From NCBI GenBank assembly GCA_015832175.1, contig WJXW01000010.1:1-64000 (forward strand): a stretch of 64,000 bases of DNA. Direction: 5' to 3'. The stretch is from Paraphaeosphaeria minitans (taxonomy: Eukaryota; Ascomycota; Dothideomycetes; Pleosporales; Didymosphaeriaceae). This document shows, piece by piece, positions 54,896-64,000 of this stretch (position 1 is its first letter; every line of letters begins with the position of its first letter). The notes beneath the pieces are model-generated. The model was not told the DNA's origin and ran no database searches. It saw nothing but the letters and a program-made list of their open reading frames with translations. The position numbers and the translations under genes are program-made.

Positions 54896-55439
54896 TTATC
54901 CCCTCCCTTTCTATTCTTTGTTCTAAAGAATTATGCCTACTAACTATAATTCTACAAAGCGTTATTACAGCCTTATCTCTACTATTAAAAACTATAGAGT
55001 AGTTATAGTGTTAAAGTGCTTCTTCTATAAGTCGCATTTCTGTGTTTATAAAGTCTATGTTAGCTTAGGGAAGTGTAGTAAGTGTTAGAAATAAGACTTA
55101 AAGTGTAATATAGCTATTACTAGGAATAAGTTCTTACGGTTAATTACTAAGAAGAAGAAATTAGAGGCGTAAATATTAGAGGTGTAAAAAGAATAGAACG
55201 TAGCGTTTAAAGCCCTACGTATAGCGCGCGTAAAAAAGGATTAGTTAGTAAAATAATTAGCGTAGAACAAAAAGCGTACTAGTAAGGTTATTATAGTAAA
55301 AAGTGCTGCGCTAACAGAGTTAGAGTTAGAGGAGGACCTAGTCTATCCTACTTAGCCCACTAGTCTAGCTGAACTTAGCACGTCTATATAGTTTGCGATA
55401 GACAACCTGCCTCTAGAGTTCTAGGACAATTCTTTAGCG

Positions 55440-58400
55440 TTACTATCTTAGGTAAGTCTATTAATAAAATTCTTTAATCTTTTGTTAATAGTTTCTTAGG
55501 TAGTTCTTTAGTTCCTAAGTGTTTTTGCTATGTGAGTAACCTTTCTACTTAACAAGATACGCGTTGTTATACTAATTATATTCTAGAATTCTTTTAACCT
55601 TAAATTTGTTTTCTTCCTTAGTCTAGTAGTAGAAGGTGGTTTTAACTAGTATATTGGGGTCTGCTAGTTCTAGTAGTAATACGTAGAATACTAGGTGTAT
55701 CTTTGCATCTGGCAGTAGTTCTAACTTATAGTTCACTAGTAATATTTGCTTAGAAATATAAAATGGTTTAACCTTAATATAATCTAGTTTCTTATGTTTC
55801 TTCTTCTAAGTTTAAAGGTTCTTTATAAGCAGATATACTTTATCCCCCTTCTTTAACTAAGGTGCCATTTTTTGTTTTTAGTTTTAGTATAAAATTAATT
55901 ACTACTAAGCTTTCTTAAGATTCTCTTAGAGTTGTTAGTGTATTTTCTTTATATTTTCTACTATATCTATAGCTTCTTTTGCTTTAATTGTCGTAGAAAA
56001 TTGTTAGTTAAAGAGATGTGGGTGTCTTCTATAGTTTACATAGACTGGTGTATATCCTAATACTGCTGATACTTTGTTATTATAGGCTAACTATACTATA
56101 GGTAGTAATAAAACCTAGTTATTCTTCTAACTATTATAGTAAATGCGTAGGTACGTTTCTATAGTCTAGTTTGTACATTCTATCTATCTGTTTATTTATA
56201 GATAGTAAGCTATTAACAGCTTTTATTTTATTCTAAGCAGTGCTATAAGCGTTATTTAATAATTTAACGTAAAGAGCTTGTCTCTGTTACTAATAATTAT
56301 TTTTAGGATTCTGTAGTGTCTAATTAGTTAGTCTAAAATAAGAAAAGCGAGTTCCTTTACTGTTATTCTTTTAAGACATAGAATAAGCTTAATATACTTA
56401 GTTAGTTAGCAGACTATTACTAGTATACTGTTATATTTAATTCCTGTTGTTAAATCCTTAGAGTTTAGAATTCCTATAACAAAATCTATAGCAATATCTT
56501 CCTATAGTGCTATTAGTATTCTAATTACTTACATCTCTCTATATTTAAGATGTGTGCTATGTTTATTTCTCTAGTATTCTACACATTTACAGATATAAGT
56601 TATTATAGCTTTCTTAATTCCTTTAAAGGTGTAATTCCTTTAGATAAGTTCTATTGTTTTTGTGATACCTAGGTGTCCGTATATAGGGTCATTATAGTAT
56701 TGTTAGATAATCTTGGTCTGTAGATATTCTAGAACTTCTTAGTTAATTACTAAAAGTTAATTTAGTTCCGCTGTTAGCTCTAGAGATCTATCTTTGGCTT
56801 TGCGAAGGATTGCGGAGAAGGTTTTTACTTTTTCTCCTACTAAATCACTTTATTAGCTAAGAGCGTTTGCTCTGCTATTTTCTTTCCTAGCTATATAGAT
56901 GATTTTAAACTTATACTGCCTAGTAGTTTATAACTATCTTTATTATTATGGCGTAAGTTCTTTTGTTGTTGTGAACCTCAGAAGGTTCTTATAATCTATG
57001 TAGATTTCTAGTGTTAAGTAACTAAGTGCGTAAATCCTCTAGTGCTTTAAAGCTTTAACAATAGCGTAGAGTTCTTTATTATGTATATTATATTGTGTTT
57101 CAGCGTTATTAAATTTGTATAAGTAATAGGTAATTAGGTGCTATTTGCTATTACGTTCTTATTTAGCGTAGGCGCCTAGCGCAAGATCGCTAGCGTCTAT
57201 TTTAAAGCGTAGTAGTTCATCGCTTTTAAAATAAACAAGGATAGGTTTTATAATACATGCTGTCTTAAGGAGTTAGAATAACATTCTATACTTATCTATC
57301 TATTTAAAGGGTACGTCCTTTTTTATAAGATTTGTTAAGGGTATTATGACCTTTACGTAATTTTAGATAAATTATTAATTAAATCTATAGAATCCTAAGA
57401 ATTCTTAGATGTTCTTGGCTATCTTTAGTATTAGCTAGTTCTTAATACATTTAACTTTACTTAGTGCTATCTTAATTCCTTCTGTAGTAATAATGTATCC
57501 TAGGAATTTAAGTTATTTAATATTAAACTTATATTTCTTAAGTTTAATGCGAAGGCATACTCTATCTAGTGCTTTTAGTACTGTCTATATATGCTTAGTG
57601 TGGTCTAATTCGTTTTTAGAAAAGATAAGGATATTATCTATATACGCAATAATAAATATGTCTAGATGTTTGTGGAGTACGTTATTAATAAGTGCTATAA
57701 AAGCTGCTAGTGCGTTTATAAGTCTAAAAGGCATAACCTTATATTTAAATAGTTTATAGCGTAATTAAAACGCTGTTTTCTATTCTTTACCTTTCTTAAT
57801 TTGTATAAGGTGGTAACTGTCTCTTAGATCTATTATTATAAATATCTTAGCTTAAGATAGTTAATCTCGTAACTCTACAATGTTTAGTAGTGGATATTAG
57901 TTCTTTATTATTATATTATTAAGTTATTAGTAGTTAACGTATAGTCTGTCTAATCTATCCTTTTTCTTAACAAATATAAAAGGGCTTACTGCTAGTGACT
58001 TTAATAGTTGTATATATCCTTTCTTAAGGTTTGTCTTAATAAAATCACGTTCTTTAAGGAGTTCTTCTCCTGTCTTGCTGTATAGTAGTCTAAAGGGTGG
58101 CGTCTTCCCTTCTTCTAGGTCTATTGTAAGAACCTAGGGTTAATGTTCTAGTAGGTTTACTTTTCCTTCTTTTTCTGTAAATATATGTGTCTATTTCCTG
58201 TACTCTCTTAGTAAGGTAAGGGGTATACTATTGTCCTCCTTCTCGCGCTTCTTAACCTAGTGGTTCCTACTAGCGTCTACTAAGGTGTGCTTCTGTTTTT
58301 TAACTATCTATTGCAGCATTATATTATTAATAACTCCCTTATCTACTATTATTTTTAGTTAATGTGTAGGCTTTGCTTATAATACATAATTATAGCGTTT

Positions 58401-60370
58401 AAACAATATTTTCTTCGTACCCTAGTTAATCTATAGGTTGTGTATTATTAACTAAGGTAATCCTAAGACTAACTTATACTTAGATCCTAGTAAGATATCT
58501 AAGGTAAGTTCCTCTCTATGTCCTTAGACTATTATTATAGTAGTGACCTTCTAGTATATTTAAGGTGTCTTAGGCATTAGGGATCTATTCGCGATATAGA
58601 TAATATAGAGTACTTCTTTCTTTAATATTATAAGTCCTGCTCGTCTTACTATCTAATAAGATATAAAGTTCCTTCCTACTCCTAAGTCTATAAAAGCTTA
58701 AGCCTATATTCTTTTAAGCTATACTAGTAGCTTAACTAATACTATGCTTACTATGGCATTTAATTTAATAAAGGTGTTTTCTTATCTAAGTTTAGGCCTA
58801 AAAAAGACATCTGTTTATATAGGTTATAGTTAAGTTCTAGTGCCTAGTATGCGTTTCTAAGCATCTGCTTCTATTATTATTCTTAAATACGTGGCTTATG
58901 TAGATTGTCTTCTTCTTCTTCTTATAAGGATGTTCTTCTGTTTTTTCTCCTACAGTCTTTACTATTCTTATATACTAGTTAAATTAGTAGCTCTATTATT
59001 ACTTCTTATATAGGGCAGTTCGCAAAGCTGTCTAAACGTTTGGCTATATAGTAGTATTTGTAGTCTTAGTTTAGACACGTATACTAGTACAGTTATATAC
59101 AGTCTCTATTAATAAATATATTATAGTATTTGTTGCCCTTTAGCGTAAGGTAAGGAAAGTATTTTACTTATTATTTATCCTAGAGGTGTTTATCGCAAGC
59201 TATAATAGGGTAGTCTATCCACATCTATCTATAGCGCAGTTTCCTTTTAGGTTATTTCTTATTCTCTTCTTTCTCTACCTTATATTATATGCATGTTGGT
59301 TCTTTGTAATACGTCCACATACAGAATTAGTGTGTAGGATTTTAGTAGTCTAGATAGTACTTTAGTACGTAGTCTAACTTCTTATTATTATAGGGTTGCA
59401 TTCCTTTTGGTGCCTAGTAGGATTCTATGTAGTCCTAAATATTTAGTTTATACTTAGGTGACATAAGGTTGTCTTCTTCCTACCTACTTTGTAGGTAAGG
59501 AGTAGAAGATCTTAGTATCTCTTCTACATCTTCTACGTTGTAGTATACGTTAGAGTCATCTTCTGGATCTTTATATAGTTATAAGTTAGGTAAATCTAAT
59601 TACTTACTTTATTCTAGTGTAACGCGTTAGTAACTAAATGGCGTTGTAATAACTTCCTATTCCTTATTAGGTTCTTAGTCCTTAATAGTTAGTACATTTA
59701 ACTTAGTTTAATAGACTTTATTCTTTAATCTACAGTTTCTAGCTATATAGCCTAGTTTACCACATATAAAGCATTTACGGGTCTTAGTTATTAATTATTA
59801 ACTTCTATTAGAGACGCGTTTATTAGGCTACTTAGGGCCTATCTTTCCTCCTTTTCCTTTGCCTATGTAGTTAAACTAGACATCTTCTATTAGTTTATAT
59901 CTCTAGTAGTTCCTTGGCTGTTACTTTTAGACAATTCTAATAGGGTTCTTATAAACCACTTTTACTAGTTATCTAAAGCTTATTACCCTAGGGTTTTAGT
60001 AGAGCTCTTGTTGCAGTGAAAACTATTCTCTATTAATTCTAATAGTTTCTTTGTATAGTTCTTTAAGGTTAGCGATTTATACACTACTATATAAGAGTTC
60101 CTTACATAGTTTCTGTTTAAGTTCTTGTTTATACATGTCCTAAAGAGATTTATTGTTCTAGTTAAGTTACACAGCGTATCTGCGAAACTTAGCTATATAC
60201 TTAGCTGCTAATTGTTTCTAAGTTATAGTCTAAATCTTTACTTTTATAATAGAGTTCTTATTAGTAATCCTAAAGAGTTATTTAAGGCATTTCTTAAAGT
60301 TATTATAATCCTTAATAATATTAACTGCATTAGCGTGTTTATTTACGTAATTGTTGTTATTATTATTGTG
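55440..60370 (-). pseudogene. C gag-pol with chromodomain, RIP-damaged
   Basis: Minus strand, collinear with D: zinc-knuckle remnant near 59,740-59,790, RT ~57,400-58,050 with AYIDNILIFSKNE near 57,620-57,650 (IDD damaged to IDN), RNase H ~56,900-57,250, integrase ~56,050-56,750, chromodomain ~55,460-55,620. Frequent TAA/TAG codons. Not functional. Confidence 0.8.
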
Positions 60371-60657
60371 GTCTATTCCTAGGTACTTTTTAAGGTAGGA
60401 ATAGATCTATAATCCTATATCTCCTCGTATATATATTACTGCGAAGATAACCTTCTTTTTATCTTTAAGGGGTTTGTTTAAGTTAAAGAAGTAGAGGTCT
60501 AACTAGAGAATCTAGACGTTAGTTTAAGATTATTTACTAAAGTAGAGATTAGGTTTGTGCGCCTTACTACTATCCTTTATAGGAGTAATCTTAGTGGCAC
60601 CTAAAGCTGTAGAAGAGGTAGGAGTTTATAAAATACTTATGTTAAGGGTGTTTAAGA

Positions 60658-61068
60658 TATTAAATCTAAGAGAGTAGCTAGTCCTAAAGGGTTAAAATTA
60701 GTTCTTAGGCAGGAGTACTTATAGAAGGTAGAAGGTCTTATTAATATAATAGTATCTTACAAAGTGTAACAAGTTAATAATTTGGTCTACTAGAATCTAA
60801 ATAATAGATTAATAAACAGATTAAACATAAGTATAGAGAGCCTATCTTTACGTTCCTATATACTAAGGCTGCTCCACTACTTAGTGCCACTAAGTAACTA
60901 AGCACCTTACGTGACCAGCTCTAGTACTTAGTGCTACTAAGCAACTAAGCACATCACGTAACCTAATCTAAGTTGCTTAGCGTCTTTTTGTTACGTTTAT
61001 AACCCTGTCGCCGCTTTATCACACCTTTATAAGCGCCCGAGTCCCACGTTATTATCTGGTACGTAACA
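60658..61068 (-). repeat. C right LTR (5' LTR)
   Basis: 411 bases, TATTAAATCTAAGAG..GGTACGTAACA. It keeps CpA/TpG sites (ACGTAACA, CACGTT) lost in the left LTR. Confidence 0.93.
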
Positions 61069-61469
61069 AATATTATAATCTATCTGTTACAGAACCTCCC
61101 CCTCTAGCTATAGTTCTCTGCAGTATACTATAGCCTTAATAAAAACCTCACCCTATAGAAAAGGAAAAGAGTGTCTATAGGGGTGTATATTACGTACGCA
61201 ATAGCAGCGCGTTATAAGTAAATAGCGCACGTTGTAAACGCATTACGCGTGTTATTTATTATAAGGCTCTTACGCCTTCTGTTTACTGTAGCCTCTTATA
61301 ATATAGGGTAATAGGGCTATATAGTGTTAATATTGTTTTAATCTTTGTATACTCTCTACCTACACAATATATATATAACTTATTTTTAGTATAGATAGAG
61401 CGCTTAATCTTTAAATAACCCCCTTAATCACCTAAGATACTATACTATCTAGTACCTAAATATATTAAG

Positions 61470-62099
61470 AAGTCTAATCTCTATAATACTACTATCTTTG
61501 TGTTTAGTAAAGATACTAAGTGCGTAGACTATAACGCAGTGCTTATAACTTATATACGCTATATGTAGAACTTAGTAAAGCTCCCTAAAGACTATACTAA
61601 AGACAATAATAAGCGCTGTAACTATTACGTTAAAGGCAATTGCAGAGGGTGTAACTTAGTATATCTAGAGTCGCGCGTTATATATGCGCTTTAGCTAATA
61701 CTTATAGGTACTAAAGGCGATAAATAGGCGCCTTAATTGCCTATACACTCTTTATAACTACTACTATATTATAGTTATAAAGACCCTAGGTAGGTAGCGT
61801 AAGATAGATAAGTGTGTAAAGGTAGTAGGCCTAAAGCTAGCTTATTACTAGAAGTAATTTAACTTAGAGCTAGCTAACTACTAGCGTGTTATAGCTTATA
61901 TTAGTATAGCTATAGGTGTAGTAACCTAGGTGCCCACTACTAGCCCTTAGTATCTAGACTTAATCCTAGTAGAGTAGCGTTAGATTACTAATACTCTTAA
62001 AGTAGTTATTCCTTTTATATAGTAAATAGTAAGTTCGCACCTTTTCTATACTTAAAACGTATATTAATAACTTATCCTAGGTTAATCTAGCGTCTACTC
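61470..62099 (+). pseudogene. Plus-strand frame in H, unknown product
   Basis: About 200 codons in register whose stops are TAA/TAG. Readable: FVFSKDTKCVDYNAVLITY, then RCNYYVKGNCRGCN, a Cys cluster (C-x7-C-x2-C) that could bind metal, and VIYALQLILIGTKGDK. No family recognised. It runs against the integrase frame on the other strand. Farther on (62,100-62,230) the plus strand is Lys/Asn/Ser-rich. Confidence 0.5.
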
Positions 62100-63214
62100 C
62101 TTACTATAATAAGGGTAACTTAGATAACAGTAACAAAGAGAGCAAAGAAGAAGTTACTACTAGAGGTGTAGTAGGTAAGAATAGTAAAAATAGTAAGGAT
62201 AATAAGAATAATAAGTAGTAGGGGCGTAAGCAGTACATAATTTAGTTAGATTACTTCTTAGAAGCTAGCCTATAGGCCTTAGGTAAATACCTCTAATAAG
62301 CTATAAGTGCTCCCTAAGCTATAGTGTTTTATAATAATATATATTATATCTGCGTTTTATATACTTTTATTATATCCTTTACCTCTTCTTTATATACGCA
62401 GCTCTTTTCCCTTTAAAAGTTTAGACTAAGTTATTTATATCTTTAAAGTCTAACTCTAGAATCTAGGTGTCCTAAGTCTTATTATAGCCTTTCTAGTAAA
62501 GTAGGTATTACTTTTACCCCTTTCTTATTTACTTAGCTAGGATTTCTTCTACTTCCTAGGCTTCTCCTCCTTTAGGTGTAACCTCTAGTAGCTAAGTGTT
62601 AATATCTTCTACTCCTAGCCTTAGTTTCTATTATTTAAGAAGGGAAATATAAAACATATTATAAATGTAATAGTGTAGTAGGAGGAGTAGGTAGTATGCC
62701 TACGTTCTAACTGCGTCCTATACTTAGAAGGGCCTAATAAATTTTCCTAATAGCTTCTTACTTAGTTATTAAGGTATATGTATATTCTTTATGCTAAGTA
62801 GGACTAAGTCGCCTCTCTAGAATAACTCTTACTTATGCTTCTTATTATAGTACTAGCTCTAATACTTTTGCGCTAAGTATAGGTGCTCTATAAGTAATAT
62901 ATGTGCGCTATGTATACGTTTTACTCTCTTAACTATATCTAGTAGCTCCCCCTCTAGCCTACTGTCTACAAGAGGCGTAGTAAGGATAGGGTGCTTACTA
63001 TATACTGTATAGAAAGGCGTTATTTTTGTTAAATTATAGATAGAGTTGTTGTATACAAATTGAGCTATTAGGAGTAGTTTAACCTAGTTTATTTATAGAG
63101 GTGTAATAAATATACAAAGGTATTGTTTAAGCATCTAATTCTAGCGCTCTAGTTGCCTATTTATTTAGGGGTAGAAAGTAGTGCTAAGCCTGCGCTTTAC
63201 CTGTAGTTAGTAGC

Positions 63215-63425
63215 ATATTTCTGCCCAAAAAGCGGAGGTAAAGGTAGAGCCCCTATTAGATATAATACCTTTCTAAATACTAAACTTTAAGATAACCTCT
63301 TCGAAGTAGGCTTCTGCAAATTCCTTTACATCCTATGTTTTCTGTGCAGGGATATAGATAGCTATTTTAGAGAAGTAGTATATAATTACAAAAATTATAT
63401 TAAAAGCGCAGCTGCCTTAATCCTT
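63215..63425 (-). pseudogene. H integrase core fragment
   Basis: Reads on the minus strand as the Gypsy integrase core: FVIIYYFSKIAIYIP, then KEFAEAYFEEVILKF, then GIISNRGSTFTSAFWAEIC, where the usual second catalytic Asp (SDRGS) is Asn through a G-to-A change. The first Asp (DRFSK in relatives) is Tyr. Confidence 0.7.
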
Positions 63426-63935
63426 TACTAGTAAAAATCTAGTTATAAAGTCTAGTAAGACTTCCTTAAAGATATCTTTTAGCGTTAAAAGAAGTAATAG
63501 CTAGCTATACTTACTATACCTTAGAGCTTTACTCCTTTAGTAAATAGTATAAGTCCTTACATACTTCTAAATATCTTAACCTATAAGAGACTAATAGTAG
63601 GTCCTCTTAATAGCCTTAAGTGTTCTACGTACACTAAAGTGGCCTACTATATACATATTATAGTGCTAGAATAAAATCTCTTACCTAATTACTAGTTTAT
63701 CTAGGATATATAATCTACTATTATACCTTAGGACTTCTATTTTATTAAGGCGCTATACTTACGCCTTACTACTACTTTAAGTGCTTCTTTTACGCCTTAA
63801 GCTAGTAATACGCTTAATAGCAAAGGCGTCCCTTTACTAAAGCTACTAAACTTTAGTAATAAGGTTAGACTCTTTTATTATAGGTTTACTACTAACTAGT
63901 ACTCTAGCTAGTAAGTGTGGTACGTATAGCATACA

Positions 63936-64000
63936 TGTTATGGGCTAGCCTTAGAGAATGAATAGAACTGTAAGTGCCAAATGTAAAGGATGAATTCTAG
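63936..64000. mobile_element. Start of a G-type LTR, cut by window end
   Basis: TGTTATGGGCTAGCC onward matches the first 65 bases of the G LTRs at 23850 and 52312. It keeps several G and C positions that are A or T there (ATGGGC, GTGCCAAATG, GGATGAATTC), so it is less RIP-mutated and probably a younger insertion. The preceding 5 bases are ATACA if a target duplication exists. Confidence 0.8.

Larger units (their letters stand above)
54495..61068 (-). mobile_element. Element C, chromovirus of the D family (6,574 bp)
   Basis: LTRs 54495-54895 (401 bp) and 60658-61068 (411 bp), target duplication AATAT (54490-54494, 61069-61073). Minus orientation, uninterrupted, so it is the best reference for the whole family. 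In element orientation the LTR starts TGTTACGTACCAG and ends TTAGATTTAATA. Confidence 0.95.
61190..63935 (-). mobile_element. Element H, partial Gypsy relic
   Basis: A possible LTR edge is TGTATATTACGTACGC at ~61,190, with an end near TACACA (~61,363), but no partner is available in the window, so the border is tentative. Within: a plus-strand frame at 61,470-62,099 and a minus-strand integrase at ~63,215-63,425. Thus again pol on the minus strand with another frame convergent to it. A G-type LTR cuts it at 63936. Confidence 0.5.

Noticed and set aside
57493..57759. Plus-strand frame of 88 codons
   Set aside because: It is the antisense of the reverse transcriptase of element C; the matching antisense frame in A is at 40388-40585.

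Overview
This is a chromosome end of a filamentous ascomycete (Pezizomycotina, most likely a Dothideomycete). Evidence: a terminal CCCTAA array at base 1, short fungal introns (42-73 nt, GT-AG, many with CTAAC branch sites), a subtelomeric RecQ-type helicase, PTH11-like and Baeyer-Villiger genes, and very AT-rich DNA in which old retrotransposons carry C-to-T/G-to-A changes and TAA/TAG (almost never TGA) nonsense codons, the signature of repeat-induced point mutation (RIP). The species cannot be fixed from sequence alone.

Layout. 1-113 telomere; 114-1473 AT-rich subtelomere with a degenerate minisatellite; 1474-11267 two direct tandem copies of a 4,897-bp unit, each with one intronless 1,473-aa gene on the minus strand: zinc-finger-like N-terminus, a central region resembling a tyrosine recombinase, and a RecQ-like helicase. 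The two proteins are identical, and the unit junctions share the 5-mer TAGGT. 11268-13106 holds broken LTR-element pieces, including two LTRs in inverted orientation.

13381-22247 is a gene island of ordinary base composition: a SAM methyltransferase split by an in-frame TGA, a seven-helix PTH11/rhodopsin-like membrane protein, two different FAD/NADPH Baeyer-Villiger monooxygenases, and the 5' piece of an aminoglycoside-phosphotransferase-like gene cut off by a retroelement at 22248. It looks like the tailoring part of a secondary-metabolite locus; no backbone synthase is in the window.

22248-53426 is a five-deep nest of Ty3/Gypsy LTR retrotransposons (labelled here F > G > D > E > A). Four levels (G, D, E, A) are proven by paired LTRs of equal or near-equal length and exact target-site duplications: G 23850-52502 (TTAAT), D 27569-50525 (TAGAA), E 28255-44638 (GTAC), A 37192-43893 (TACTC). 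53433-54494 has an inverted LTR piece and a small inverted-repeat-flanked element with a triplicated 74-bp unit. C, 54495-61068 (AATAT), is another chromovirus of the A/D family. 61190-63935 is a further Gypsy relic, and at 63936 a G-type LTR starts and runs off the window. All retroelement reading frames are decayed.

Most notable: the recombinase-like/helicase fusion in units bounded by TAGGT, and the E-type (and perhaps H) retroelements, which carry a long RIP-eroded reading frame on the strand opposite gag-pol. No tRNA, rRNA or CRISPR array was recognised.
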